A stretch of DNA of 64,000 bases from Rhizobium sp. NZLR1 (GTDB lineage: Bacteria; Pseudomonadota; Alphaproteobacteria; Rhizobiales; Rhizobiaceae), in NCBI RefSeq assembly GCF_017357385.1, contig NZ_CP071632.1, positions 377,501-441,500 on the forward strand, given 5' to 3'. Positions 1-9,045 of this stretch are shown piece after piece (the stretch's first letter is position 1; each line of letters opens with the position of its first letter). The position numbers were made by a program, and so were the translations under genes. The notes below the pieces were generated by a model. That model searched no databases. It saw only the letters and a list, made by a program, of their open reading frames with translations, and was not told the origin of the DNA.

Positions 1-402
1 ACCCGCCGCCCGGTAGCCGCGGAAGCGTTCGGCTTCGACGCTCGAAGGATTGGCTTCCATGGTGATCTCGATGCCATCTGGCACATGCCAGTGCCGCGCA
101 ATGCCGTCGAGAATGGCGGAGACCGTTTCCGGTTTCATCAGCGAGGGCGTGCCGCCGCCGAGGAAGATGCTCGTCACCGTCTTCGGCCCGCTCATCGCCC
201 GCACCGTCGCCATCTCCTTCAGGAAGGCCGCCGTAAAACGCTCCTGATCGACCGGCTGGTGGCGCACATGGCTGTTGAAGTCGCAGTAGGGACACTTCGC
301 CGCGCAGAAGGGCCAATGCACATAGACGCCGAAGCCGGGCTCGCCGGTATCGGGCAGCAGCGCGGCGTCGCGCGAAAGGCTTGGCGTGTCGAAATTGTCC
401 AC
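1..402 (-). CDS. hemW: HemW-like radical SAM protein, 5' part only
   Basis: Only the first 134 codons are present; the gene runs off the left edge. The radical SAM cluster motif CAAKCPYC (Cys at about residues 33, 37 and 40) follows VHWPF, and further on comes FLGGGTPSLM, the usual HemW signature. Family members are heme chaperones related to coproporphyrinogen III dehydrogenase. The frame is the same as that of rdgB upstream and has an in-frame TAG (the rdgB stop), so the only usable start before the cluster is the GTG at 402, ten bases past the rdgB stop. The tight spacing implies one operon with rdgB. Function as a heme chaperone rather than an oxidase is from family knowledge. Confidence 0.85.
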   Translation of the reverse strand, partial: MDNFDTPSLSRDAALLPDTGEPGFGVYVHWPFCAAKCPYCDFNSHVRHQPVDQERFTAAFLKEMATVRAMSGPKTVTSIFLGGGTPSLMKPETVSAILDGIARHWHVPDGIEITMEANPSSVEAERFRGYRAAG

Positions 403-411
403 GGAGTGATC

Positions 412-1056
412 CTATGCCTCCAGGCAGGTTTCGACAAAGAGTTTGAAGGCGCGGGCCCGGTGCGACAGCGCCTGCGGCTTGCCGGCGCTCCAGCCGTGTT
501 TTTCCTCGCTGCTCATTTCCCCGAAGGTGATGTCGTAACCCTCGGGCTGGAAGACCGGATCGTAGCCGAAGCCCTGGGTGCCGCGCGGCGGCCAGGCGAC
601 GCTGCCTTCCACCTCGCCGCGAAACAGCTCCGTGTGGCCGTCCGGCCAGGCAAGGCAGAGCACGCTGACGAAACGCGCGGTACGCTGTTCCGGCTTGGTC
701 GCGCCGGCATCCTGCAGCGCCTTTTCCACCTTGGCCATCGCCATGTCGAAATCGCGCGTGCCGTCTGATGTCTCCGCCCAATTGGCGGTGTAGACACCGG
801 GGTCGCCGTCAAGCGCATCGACCACCAGCCCGGAATCGTCCGAAAGCGCCGGCATGCCGGCGGCATTGGCCGAGGCGACCGCCTTGATCGTCGCATTCTC
901 CTCGAAACTTGTGCCGGTTTCCTCCGGTTCGACGAAATTCAGCTCGGCAGCCGATCTGGCGGTGAAGCCGAGCGGTCCGATCAGTTCCTGGATCTCGCGG
1001 ATCTTGCCGGCATTGTGGCTGGCGACGACGATGGTCTTCGTTTCAAGCTTGCGCAT
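412..1056 (-). CDS. rdgB: XTP/dITP pyrophosphatase RdgB (HAM1 family)
   Basis: The 214-residue protein hydrolyses deaminated purine triphosphates (ITP, XTP, dITP) and so keeps inosine and xanthine out of nucleic acids. It opens with [11 protein letters not shown], carries [12 protein letters not shown] near residue 73 and GYDPVFQP near residue 163, then SHRARAF near the C terminus, all standard HAM1/RdgB motifs. The length fits the family. It lies directly downstream of rph and a glyoxalase-fold gene and upstream of hemW on the same strand, the usual rhizobial rph-rdgB-hemW order. The start ATG follows the stop of the upstream gene with no gap. Confidence 0.93.
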   Translation of the reverse strand: MRKLETKTIVVASHNAGKIREIQELIGPLGFTARSAAELNFVEPEETGTSFEENATIKAVASANAAGMPALSDDSGLVVDALDGDPGVYTANWAETSDGTRDFDMAMAKVEKALQDAGATKPEQRTARFVSVLCLAWPDGHTELFRGEVEGSVAWPPRGTQGFGYDPVFQPEGYDITFGEMSSEEKHGWSAGKPQALSHRARAFKLFVETCLEA

Positions 1057-1482
1057 TCAGATGTCCTGTTCGATGCCCCAGATTTTCGCCTCCGCGCATT
1101 CCAGGCTGTTGCCCTCAGGATCGCGGAAATAGATCGAGCGGCCGCCATTCGGCCAGTGCACTTCGGATTCGATCGCCACGCCGGCCGTTCTCAGCCGTTC
1201 GGCCATCGCATCGATGTTGCGGCCGGACACCCGAAAGCAGGCATGGCCCTGTCCGGTCGTGCCGTGCGGCGGCACCTGCAGGGCATCCCGCGCCGGCGGC
1301 TTCACCGTTTCCTCAGGATTGAAGATCAGCAGAACGCCGGGGCCGCAGCGGAAGAAGACATGCCGGTTGGCGGCGCGGGCGATCTTTTCAAGTCCGAGAA
1401 CGTCTTCGTAGAACGTCTCGGCCTGATCGAGATCGCGTGCATAGAGCGCCGTTTCCAACATGCCTTCCAGCATGGGGTTCAT
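1057..1482 (-). CDS. VOC/glyoxalase-fold protein
   Basis: This 141-residue protein has the two-half vicinal-oxygen-chelate layout: [24 protein letters not shown] at the N terminus suggests the first beta-alpha unit, HACFRVSG sits in the middle, and [12 protein letters not shown] is the typical C-terminal FxDPxGNxxE strand with a metal-ligand glutamate. The substrate cannot be told; candidates are glyoxalase, dioxygenase or fosfomycin-resistance-like activities. The chosen ATG overlaps the rph stop as ATGA, which means translational coupling within the rph operon. Longer in-frame starts would lie inside rph and are not credible. Confidence 0.8.
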   Translation of the reverse strand: MNPMLEGMLETALYARDLDQAETFYEDVLGLEKIARAANRHVFFRCGPGVLLIFNPEETVKPPARDALQVPPHGTTGQGHACFRVSGRNIDAMAERLRTAGVAIESEVHWPNGGRSIYFRDPEGNSLECAEAKIWGIEQDI

Positions 1483-2198
1483 CCTTCGACGGCTTGCTTC
1501 TGCAGCGCGACCAGTTCGCCGATGCCGTTTCTGGCAAGCTGCATCAGCGAGGTGAATTCGCCCTCGCTGAACGGTGTGCCTTCGGCCGTGCCCTGGATCT
1601 CGACGATCCCGCCGGTGCCGGTCATCACGAAGTTGGCATCGGTCTCGGCCGAGGAATCTTCGAGGTAATCGAGATCGATCACCGGCTGGCTGGCGAAGAT
1701 ACCGCAGGAGATGGCGGCGACATGATCCTTCAGGACCCGGTCGACCTTGATCATGTTGCGGCTTTCCATCCATTTCAGGCAGTCGTAAAGGGCGATCCAG
1801 CCGCCGGTGATCGAAGCCGTCCGGGTGCCCCCATCGGCCTGGATGACATCGCAATCAAGCGTGATCTGCCGTTCGCCGAGCGCCTGCAGGTCGACGACGG
1901 CGCGTAGCGACCGGCCGATCAGCCGCTGGATTTCCTGGGTGCGGCCGCCCTGCTTGCCGGCGGCGGCCTCGCGCTTCATGCGTTCACCGGTCGCCCGCGG
2001 CAGCATTCCGTATTCGGCCGTGACCCAGCCCTTGCCGGAATTGCGCAGCCATGGCGGCGTCTTTTCTTCGAGGCTGGCCGTGCAGAGCACATGCGTATCG
2101 CCGAATTTTACCAGGCAGGAGCCTTCCGCATGCTTGGAAAAATTGCGCTCGAACGAGACCTTGCGCATCTGGTCGATTTTTCTGCCTGAAGGCCGCAT
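1479..2198 (-). CDS. rph: Ribonuclease PH
   Basis: RNase PH is a phosphorolytic 3'-5' exoribonuclease that trims tRNA 3' ends and works as a ring of dimers. The 239 residues match the family length, and [41 protein letters not shown] and [18 protein letters not shown] are conserved blocks including the phosphate-binding region. The gene is the first of an rph-VOC-rdgB-hemW run on the minus strand and is divergent from hrcA, a pairing common in Rhizobiales. The 126 bases between the two starts must hold both promoters. Confidence 0.95.
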   Translation of the reverse strand: MRPSGRKIDQMRKVSFERNFSKHAEGSCLVKFGDTHVLCTASLEEKTPPWLRNSGKGWVTAEYGMLPRATGERMKREAAAGKQGGRTQEIQRLIGRSLRAVVDLQALGERQITLDCDVIQADGGTRTASITGGWIALYDCLKWMESRNMIKVDRVLKDHVAAISCGIFASQPVIDLDYLEDSSAETDANFVMTGTGGIVEIQGTAEGTPFSEGEFTSLMQLARNGIGELVALQKQAVEG

Positions 2199-2324
2199 TC
2201 TTATCTCCTGGGGTTTGTTGACCGCTTCTACGATTGGCGGCGCTCATTTGCAAATTCCCTTTTGCCACGGCTGCGAGTTTGACTTACTTTCGGGAAATAT
2301 CATCAGCGCGGGTTCGAGAGGTTC

Positions 2325-3413
2325 ATGGGCATCAGGTCGACATCGGTTTCGGATGCCGTTGCTGCGCTCGACGAGCGCTCCAGGGAAATTTTTCGCCGCA
2401 TCGTCGAGGGTTATCTGGAGAGCGGCGAGCCGCTCGGTTCGCGCAATCTGTCCCGCCTGCTGCCGATGTCGCTGTCGCCGGCCTCGGTGCGCAACGTCAT
2501 GAGCGATCTCGAGGATCTCGGCCTCATCTATTCGCCGCATACCAGCGCCGGCCGGCTGCCCACCCAGATAGGCCTGCGCTTCTTCGTCGATGCCTTCATG
2601 CAGGTCGGTGATCTCTCCGCCGAGGACCGCGCCAATATCGATCGGCAGGTGCGGGCCGAAAGCGGCGGCAATCCGGTGGAATCGATGATGAACGAGGCAA
2701 GCCGCATGCTGTCCGGCATTTCGCGCGGCGCCGGCCTGGTCATCACCTCGAAAAGCGATCCGGTGCTGAAACATGTCGAGTTCATCCGGCTTGAACCGAC
2801 AAAGGCGCTGGCCGTGCTCGTCGGCGATCACGATCAGGTGGAAAACCGAATCATCGAGCTGCCGGCGGGGGTCACCTCCTCGCAGCTGGCGGAGGCGGCG
2901 AATTTTCTCAATGCCCACATGTCCGGCCAGACCCTGCCGGAGCTCCGCAAACAATTAAGCCAGCTGAAGGATAACGTCCGTCACGAGCTCGATGCCCTGT
3001 CGCGTGATCTCGTCGAGCGCGGCATCGCTGTCTGGGCCGGCAGCCCGGACGAGGGAAAGCCGACGCAGCTGATCATCCGCGGCCGCGCCAACCTGCTCGA
3101 AGGCCTCGCCGGCGCCGAGGATCTCGACCGGCTGCGCCTGCTGTTCGACGATCTCGAAAAGAAGGACAGCCTGATCGAGATCCTCAATCTCGCCGAAACC
3201 GGTTCGGGCGTGCGTATCTTCATCGGTTCGGAAAACAAGCTCTTCTCGCTGTCAGGCTCCTCGCTCATCGTCGCGCCCTATCGTGACGATGACGATCGTA
3301 TCGTCGGCGCCGTCGGCGTCATCGGTCCGACGCGGCTCAATTATTCCCGCATCGTGCCGATGGTGGACTACACCGCCCAGCTCGTCTCCCGCCTTTCGCG
3401 CAATCCCCTTTGA
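2325..3413 (+). CDS. hrcA: Heat-inducible transcription repressor HrcA
   Basis: HrcA represses chaperone genes by binding the CIRCE operator and depends on GroEL for activity. The 362-residue protein has the N-terminal winged helix (ASVRNVMSDLEDLGLI, then SPHTSAGRLPTQIGLR), a central inserted domain, and the C-terminal IGPTRLNYSRIVPMVDYTA motif typical of HrcA. It lies divergent from rph and upstream of grpE. No CIRCE inverted repeat was found in front of it here, so it does not look autoregulated by that operator; its targets probably lie elsewhere. Confidence 0.95.
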   Translation: MGIRSTSVSDAVAALDERSREIFRRIVEGYLESGEPLGSRNLSRLLPMSLSPASVRNVMSDLEDLGLIYSPHTSAGRLPTQIGLRFFVDAFMQVGDLSAEDRANIDRQVRAESGGNPVESMMNEASRMLSGISRGAGLVITSKSDPVLKHVEFIRLEPTKALAVLVGDHDQVENRIIELPAGVTSSQLAEAANFLNAHMSGQTLPELRKQLSQLKDNVRHELDALSRDLVERGIAVWAGSPDEGKPTQLIIRGRANLLEGLAGAEDLDRLRLLFDDLEKKDSLIEILNLAETGSGVRIFIGSENKLFSLSGSSLIVAPYRDDDDRIVGAVGVIGPTRLNYSRIVPMVDYTAQLVSRLSRNPL

Positions 3414-3518
3414 TGCCGCTTTGACGTCGCAGCCCTTCAAAGTTCGACAGCGTCCGTTGGGCATCTGACGAGAGTGGCGCTGTACAGGCGCAGAATTTTC
3501 GCTTCTTTGTCACGCAGA

Positions 3519-3547
3519 CTTGATTTTTTTCGGTCAAACCTCGATAT
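3519..3547 (+). promoter_or_regulatory. Sigma32-type promoter for grpE
   Basis: CTTGATT at 3519-3525 and CTCGATAT at 3540-3547, 14 bases apart, resemble the heat-shock consensus CTTGAAA and CCCCATNT. The grpE start is 34 bases downstream of the -10 box. The small-Hsp promoter at 5346 has the same 14-base spacing. This is a match by eye, not a scored model. Confidence 0.55.
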
Positions 3548-3581
3548 CGGGCGCATCTGAAGACACCAACCGGAGACCGTC

Positions 3582-4214
3582 ATGACCGATGACACGACGA
3601 AAAACGGACCTGACGCAACTGCGGCCGATGCCGCAGCCGACGCTGCCGCCTACGTCGAGAACGATATTGCGCAGGAAGAGGCCACCCAGCCGGACCCGCT
3701 CGAGCTTTTGAAAGCCGAAAACGGCGAACTGCGCGACCGCTATCTGCGCCTTGCTGCCGAGATGGACAATCTGCGCCGGCGCACCGAGCGCGAGGTCAAG
3801 GATGCCAAGTCCTATTCCGTCGCCGGTTTTGCCCGCGACATGCTTGCCGTCTCGGACAATCTGCGCCGGGCGCTGGATGCCATCCCGCCAGAGCTCAAGG
3901 ACGCGGCCGATGCCGGCCTGACGACGCTGATCGAGGGTGTGGAGATGACCGAGCGCGCCATGCTGTCGGCTCTCGAACGCCATGGCGTTCGCAAGCTGGA
4001 GCCGGTCGGCCAGAAGTTCGACCCGAATTTCCATCAGGCGATGTTCGAGGTGCCGAACCCCGACGTGCCGAACAACACCGTCGTCCAGGTCGTGCAGGCA
4101 GGCTTTTCCATCGGCGAGCGAGTGCTGCGCCCAGCCATGGTCGGCGTTGCCAAGGGCGGCCCGAAGCCGGCCGAAGCCGAGACCAATTCGGTCTTCGACG
4201 AGAAGGACGCCTGA
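3582..4214 (+). CDS. grpE: Nucleotide exchange factor GrpE
   Basis: GrpE is the nucleotide exchange factor of DnaK. The protein has an acidic, alanine-rich disordered N terminus, a long helical part with [20 protein letters not shown] (about residues 50-70), and the C-terminal beta domain with [11 protein letters not shown] and [19 protein letters not shown], all diagnostic. At 210 residues it fits the family. It follows hrcA in the same direction with a 168-base gap that contains a sigma32-like promoter, so heat induction is probably independent of hrcA transcription. CGGAGA just upstream of the ATG serves as ribosome-binding site. Confidence 0.95.
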   Translation: MTDDTTKNGPDATAADAAADAAAYVENDIAQEEATQPDPLELLKAENGELRDRYLRLAAEMDNLRRRTEREVKDAKSYSVAGFARDMLAVSDNLRRALDAIPPELKDAADAGLTTLIEGVEMTERAMLSALERHGVRKLEPVGQKFDPNFHQAMFEVPNPDVPNNTVVQVVQAGFSIGERVLRPAMVGVAKGGPKPAEAETNSVFDEKDA

Positions 4215-4256
4215 GGTTGCCGTTGTCCTCTCTTCAAGAGACGGACATCCAAAAAA

Positions 4257-5201
4257 TCAGATGCGGGCGAAGCGTTCGATCAAAAGATCGAAGAAGCCGT
4301 CCGCATCGACGTGGCGCATGACTTTCGCATTGCGCTTGCGCTCGGTGACATGCCACCAGTCGACGACGGTCATGCCGGCGGTGAGTTCGGAGTGAACCTC
4401 GATCTCGACATTGCAGTCCCGGCCGTTGAAAAGCTCCGGCTTCAGGAGGTAGGCGACGACTGTCGGGTCATGCAGCGGCCCGCCGTCGGAGCCGTATTTC
4501 TCGATGTCGAACCGCTCGAAGAATTCCAGCATCTCGACCATGGCCTTTGCCGGCGCCGTGCCGATCTCGGCCATGCGCTTGACCCGGTCCTTGCGGGTCA
4601 GCAATTGGTGCGTCACGTCGAGCGGCATCATCACGATCGGGACGCCCGAGCGGAAGACGATATCGGCTGCCTCGGGGTCGACATAGATGTTGAATTCGGC
4701 CGCCGGGGTGATGTTGCCGCCCTCGAAGAAGCCGCCGCCCATCATCACCAGTTCGCGGATGCGCGGGGCGATATCGGGTGCTTTCTGCAAGGCCATGCCG
4801 ATATTGGTGAGCGGCCCGAGCGTGCAGAGCGTCACCGTGCCTTCCGGCTCCAGGCGCAGCGTCTCGATGATGAAGTCGACGGAATGGCCGAGCTGCAGCG
4901 CCATCGTCGGCTCGGCGAGATCAGGACCGTCGAGGCCGGTCTTGCCGTGCACATGTTCGGCGGTCACCAGCTTGCGGGCAATCGGCGCGTCGGCGCCGGC
5001 GAAAACCTTCGTCTCCGTCCGGCCGCAGATCTCGCAGACGATGCGTGCATTGCGGCTGGTGAGCGAAAGCGGCACGTTGCCGGCGACCGTGGTGATCCCC
5101 AGTACCTGCAGCTCCTCGGGGCTGCCGAAGGCCAGCATGATGGCGGCCGCGTCGTCCTGGCCGGGATCCGTGTCGATGATGATCTTTCTTGCGTTTGCCA
5201 T
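4257..5201 (-). CDS. Inosine-uridine preferring nucleoside hydrolase family protein
   Basis: Members cleave the N-glycosidic bond of ribonucleosides in purine and pyrimidine salvage. The N terminus IIIDTDPGQDDAAAIMLAF is the Ca2+-binding aspartate signature of the family; GITTVAGNVP, TLCTLGPLTNIGMAL and MMGGGFFEGGNITPAAEFN are further conserved blocks, and HDPTVVAYLL near the C terminus supplies the late histidine-aspartate. I prefer the ATG at 5201 because family members begin a few residues before KIIIDTDPG; an ATG at 5222 would add seven residues. Substrate range cannot be read. It stands alone between grpE and the small Hsp. Confidence 0.88.
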   Translation of the reverse strand: MANARKIIIDTDPGQDDAAAIMLAFGSPEELQVLGITTVAGNVPLSLTSRNARIVCEICGRTETKVFAGADAPIARKLVTAEHVHGKTGLDGPDLAEPTMALQLGHSVDFIIETLRLEPEGTVTLCTLGPLTNIGMALQKAPDIAPRIRELVMMGGGFFEGGNITPAAEFNIYVDPEAADIVFRSGVPIVMMPLDVTHQLLTRKDRVKRMAEIGTAPAKAMVEMLEFFERFDIEKYGSDGGPLHDPTVVAYLLKPELFNGRDCNVEIEVHSELTAGMTVVDWWHVTERKRNAKVMRHVDADGFFDLLIERFARI

Positions 5202-5345
5202 CCGATGCACCGTTTTCTTCATTTCTCGTCACAAATCGGCACATTCCGCGCCGGCACGTTTTGATGCGAGGCAGCAGGCGCTTTGTCAAGCAGCCGACCG
5301 CCACCACCTTAAAATTGAGGGATGGGGCAGGGACGTCGCCTGCGT

Positions 5346-5374
5346 CTTGCAGCGCCGGAGTGCTGTCCCCATAT
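5346..5374 (+). promoter_or_regulatory. Sigma32-type promoter of the small heat-shock gene
   Basis: CTTGCAG at 5346-5352 and CCCCATAT at 5367-5374 with a 14-base spacer. The second box is a perfect match to the heat-shock -10 consensus CCCCATNT. Transcription should begin near 5381, just where the thermometer hairpins start. Confidence 0.7.
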
Positions 5375-5380
5375 TAGTAG

Positions 5381-5430
5381 CATCCGGATGCTGCCCTTAA
5401 GGTCCGGGATGGTCGCTTGCATCAAGGACT
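5381..5430 (+). promoter_or_regulatory. ROSE-like RNA thermometer in the hsp20 leader
   Basis: Two consecutive hairpins fill the short leader. The first pairs CATCCGGA (5381-5388) with TCCGGGATG (5403-5411), one G bulged. The second is the hallmark ROSE fold: GGTC-G-CT (5411-5417) pairs with AG-GACT (5425-5430) around a 7-base loop, burying the AAGGA Shine-Dalgarno (5424-5428) and leaving one bulged G, as in the conserved U-Y-G-C-U anti-Shine-Dalgarno of ROSE elements. Such leaders in rhizobia melt at heat-shock temperature and release translation of small Hsp genes. Base pairing is seen directly; thermosensing is inferred. Confidence 0.75.
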
Positions 5431-5439
5431 TGAAAAGAA

Positions 5440-5865
5440 ATGAGCCGCATTACCCCTTTCGCCAGCCCGCTGCTTCTGGGCTTCGATGCCATGGAAAAGA
5501 CGCTGGAGCGCATTTCCAAGGCGAGCGACGGATATCCGCCCTATAATATCGAACGCATCGGCGCCGATAGCGGCGCGCCGGAACGTCTGCGCATTACGCT
5601 GGCGGTGGCCGGTTTCGGCGAGGAGGAACTCGATGTCTCCATCGAGGAGAACCAGCTTCTGATCCGCGGCCGCCAGGTGGAGCAGGGTGAACGGGATTAT
5701 CTCTATCGCGGCATCGCCGCCCGCCAGTTCCAGCGCACCTTCGTTCTTGCCGACGGCATGCAGGTGCTTGGAGCCGGCCTGAAGAACGGTCTGCTCTCCG
5801 TCGATCTAATTCGTCCGGAACCCGCGCGCATGGTCAAGAAAATTAACATTTCGGTCTCAGAGTAG
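5440..5865 (+). CDS. Small heat-shock protein, Hsp20 family (IbpA-like)
   Basis: A 141-residue alpha-crystallin-domain chaperone that holds unfolding proteins for later refolding by DnaK. The layout is typical of class A rhizobial Hsps: N-terminal MSRITPFASPLLLGFDAMEK, YPPYNIERIG opening the crystallin domain (about residue 32), RITLAVAGFGEEELDV, then GLKNGLLSVDLIRP ending the domain. The C-terminal tail has INIS, a candidate IxI-like anchor for oligomer contacts. It is preceded by a sigma32-type promoter and a ROSE-like thermometer and followed by a DUF1150 gene 47 bases later, probably the same transcript. Confidence 0.93.
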   Translation: MSRITPFASPLLLGFDAMEKTLERISKASDGYPPYNIERIGADSGAPERLRITLAVAGFGEEELDVSIEENQLLIRGRQVEQGERDYLYRGIAARQFQRTFVLADGMQVLGAGLKNGLLSVDLIRPEPARMVKKINISVSE

Positions 5866-5912
5866 CACAACGGTTTGTCGAACCGTTGGTCCCTTCTTCC
5901 GGAGGAACAGGA

Positions 5913-6170
5913 ATGTTGATGAAAGAAGCCACGTCTCACTTGACCAAATCCGAGCTTGCCCACATCGGCAGCGGCGAGGTCGCCTATATCAGAAAAATGC
6001 GTACCGATGAGGTTGCCAAGTGCTTTCCCGAGGCGCCGGATATCGATCCGAACGTCGACCTCTGGGCGCTCTTCGGCGCCGACGGCACGCCCATCCTTCT
6101 GACGGACAATCGCTCCAGCACCTTCTTCAAGGCTGCCGAGGACGAACTGAAGACGGTCAGCCTGCACTGA
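5913..6170 (+). CDS. DUF1150 family protein
   Basis: An 85-residue protein with the alphaproteobacterial DUF1150 core: LAHIGSGEVAYIRKM near residue 15, then LWALFGADGTPILLTDN. Its function is unknown. It commonly sits beside small heat-shock genes in Rhizobiales, as here, so a role in the heat response is plausible but not shown. I chose the ATG at 5913 because GGAGGA (5901-5906) lies six bases upstream; an earlier in-frame start at 5886 would put the ribosome-binding site inside the gene. Confidence 0.8.
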   Translation: MLMKEATSHLTKSELAHIGSGEVAYIRKMRTDEVAKCFPEAPDIDPNVDLWALFGADGTPILLTDNRSSTFFKAAEDELKTVSLH

Positions 6171-6195
6171 CCGTCGAATGCAGTCTGTCGCGTTT

Positions 6196-6257
6196 CACCG
6201 CTCTTGCGGTGCATGCTCATGCTATTCGATTTGGATGCGCTCGCGGCGGATGCCGCG
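6196..6257. other. Two stable tetraloop hairpins downstream of DUF1150
   Basis: CACCGC-TCTT-GCGGTG (6196-6211) and CGCGGC-GGAT-GCCGCG (6242-6257) are perfect 6-bp stems in the 186-base gap between DUF1150 and trmB. Neither is followed directly by a T run; a T6 tract comes near 6283. They could be transcript ends, a processed RNA or chance. No open frame is credible here. Confidence 0.3.
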
Positions 6258-6356
6258 ACATGGGCGCGGTGCCTCGTTAGACGTTTTTTCCGTATTCGAT
6301 GAGGTGGAAAGGCCGGCAGATCTCTGCTGCGACCTGTCGTTAGATCTTGTTGGCCC

Positions 6357-7058
6357 TCAGATCTTCCCGAATGTCAGATAGGCCGAAGAGCGGCCCTCGC
6401 GCCGTGCCTTGGCCTCGTAGCGCGTGCTCGGCCAGCCCTCGTAGGGTGTCAGCCAATCCGCAGCATTGTCGGCCATCCAGTCGAAGCCGCCATGGTCGCG
6501 GCATTTGATCAGCGTCCAGTTCACATAGGTGTCGATGTCGGAGGCAAAGCAGAACAGGCCGCCGGGCTTCAGCACGCGATGAAAGCGGTCGAGATTGGTC
6601 TTCGAGACGAAGCGGCGTTTCCAGTGCTTCCGCTTCGGCCAGGGGTCGGGATAGAGCAGATCGATCTGATCGAGCGAAGCGGCCGGCAGCCAGTCGAGCA
6701 GCTGCGTCGCGTCGTCATTATAGACGCGAATATTGCGCGCACCGGTTTCGCCGATGCGCGACAACAGCTTCTGCATGGAATTGACGAAGGGCTCGACGCC
6801 GATGAAGCCGGTCGAAGGTGTCTCGAGGGCGCGGTGGATCAGGTGTTCGCCGCCGCCGAAACCGATTTCCAGCCGCAATCTCTCGACCGGAGCCGGGAAG
6901 AGGGAAGTCAGCGGCCCCAGTGGAGCCGCTGAAAGATCGATAAGGAATGCCGGCAGCAGACTGTTCAGCGTCTCGGCCTGCTGTTCGCGCAGGGCCTTGC
7001 CCTTGCGGCGACCGAAGAAGGCTTCCGTCGCCCGGCCGCGGCGTTCCATATCCGTCAT
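6357..7058 (-). CDS. trmB: tRNA (guanine-N7-)-methyltransferase TrmB
   Basis: TrmB methylates G46 of the tRNA variable loop using SAM. The 233-residue protein shows the SAM-binding [15 protein letters not shown] (about residue 75), the acidic loop motif [14 protein letters not shown], the catalytic [18 protein letters not shown] and the C-terminal [12 protein letters not shown] block. It follows metK on the same strand eight bases away, so the SAM-making enzyme and a SAM user share a transcript. Confidence 0.94.
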   Translation of the reverse strand: MTDMERRGRATEAFFGRRKGKALREQQAETLNSLLPAFLIDLSAAPLGPLTSLFPAPVERLRLEIGFGGGEHLIHRALETPSTGFIGVEPFVNSMQKLLSRIGETGARNIRVYNDDATQLLDWLPAASLDQIDLLYPDPWPKRKHWKRRFVSKTNLDRFHRVLKPGGLFCFASDIDTYVNWTLIKCRDHGGFDWMADNAADWLTPYEGWPSTRYEAKARREGRSSAYLTFGKI

Positions 7059-7066
7059 GCTTTATC

Positions 7067-8305
<1,239 letters not shown>

Positions 8306-8385
8306 TCCGGGATTCCCCTCAAAGAACAAAAGCTCGCTAGTAGGTACTCAGTTCGAGACCCGATGACAAGCGCAGAAGGACATAA

Positions 8386-8399
8386 ATATATCTTTATAT
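8386..8399. promoter_or_regulatory. A/T-rich inverted repeat upstream of metK
   Basis: ATATA-TCTT-TATAT is a perfect 5-bp inverted repeat 81 bases upstream of the metK start; on the minus strand GATATA also occurs twice, eight bases apart. It lies between the phrR terminator and metK and is strikingly A/T-rich for this genome. It could be a -10 region or an operator; no regulator is assigned. Confidence 0.35.
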
Positions 8400-8426
8400 C
8401 TGCGGCAAAGTGACAAATTTTGCCCC

Positions 8427-8456
8427 AAAAACGCAAAAAAGCGGCCTTTCGGCCGC
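8427..8456 (-). terminator. Rho-independent terminator of the phrR-like gene
   Basis: Read on the minus strand, GCGGCC-GAAA-GGCCGC forms a perfect 6-bp stem with a GAAA tetraloop, followed by TTTTTTGCGTTTTT. It lies 27 bases past the stop of the regulator gene and separates it from metK. Confidence 0.8.
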
Positions 8457-8482
8457 CTTTCGAATTCTGCGATGGAGCTGGC

Positions 8483-8896
8483 TCAGTCGGAGTCGGCCTC
8501 AGCGGCCAATGCCTTCACCAGCTCCACGACCTTGCGGCGAACCTTGGGATCGGAAATCTTGACGAAGGCGCGGTTGAGCTGCAGGCCTTCCGAGGAAGAG
8601 AGGAAATCGACGACGTAATTCGAGCTGGAAGTTTCCATCCCGCCGGCGCCGGAATTTTCGCCGGGCGCGTCCTCGAAGAAAAAGGAAACCGGGACATTGA
8701 GGATGTTCGAGATATTCTGCAGACGGCTTGCGCCGACGCGGTTGGTGCCCTTTTCGTATTTCTGGATCTGCTGAAAGGTAATGCCGAGGCTTTCCCCGAG
8801 TTTTTCCTGGCTCATGCCCAGCATTGTTCGGCGAAGGCGAATACGGCTGCCAACGTGGATGTCGATCGGATTAGGCTTCTTTTTGTTTTCAATCAT
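8483..8896 (-). CDS. XRE-family transcriptional regulator, PhrR-like
   Basis: A 137-residue Cro/CI-type regulator. The helix-turn-helix spans about residues 14-70: IRLRRTMLGMSQEKLGESLG, then ITFQQIQKYEKGTNRVGAS and ISNILNVPVSFFFED. The C-terminal half is short, acidic and unlike a peptidase domain. The gene resembles the acid-inducible phrR of Sinorhizobium and, as in other Rhizobiales, sits between lnt and metK. Its target is unknown; the A/T palindrome before metK is a candidate. A strong terminator follows it, so metK has its own promoter. Confidence 0.85.
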   Translation of the reverse strand: MIENKKKPNPIDIHVGSRIRLRRTMLGMSQEKLGESLGITFQQIQKYEKGTNRVGASRLQNISNILNVPVSFFFEDAPGENSGAGGMETSSSNYVVDFLSSSEGLQLNRAFVKISDPKVRRKVVELVKALAAEADSD

Positions 8897-9045
8897 GGTC
8901 GTGCCCTAGCTAAGAATTTCAACCTGTTTCTAACCGGCATGCCCCTGATCCATCCCAAACGCCACGTTGCAAGCGGTGAGAACCACCTTTGCACATCCAT
9001 TCAGAACGCCGATTGTCATCACTATGCAATTTTAGGGGTTTTTGG

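Noticed and set aside
2199..2324. CIRCE operator in front of hrcA
   Set aside because: No TTAGCACTC-type inverted repeat with a nine-base spacer was found in the rph-hrcA gap.
5325..5370. GGGGCAG and CTGTCCCC hairpin as part of the ROSE element
   Set aside because: Its 3' arm overlaps the sigma32 -10 box, so it lies upstream of the expected transcript start.
8306..8426. SAM riboswitch in front of metK
   Set aside because: The leader does not show the SAM-II core or the SAM/SAH motif that I can recall; only an A/T palindrome stands out.
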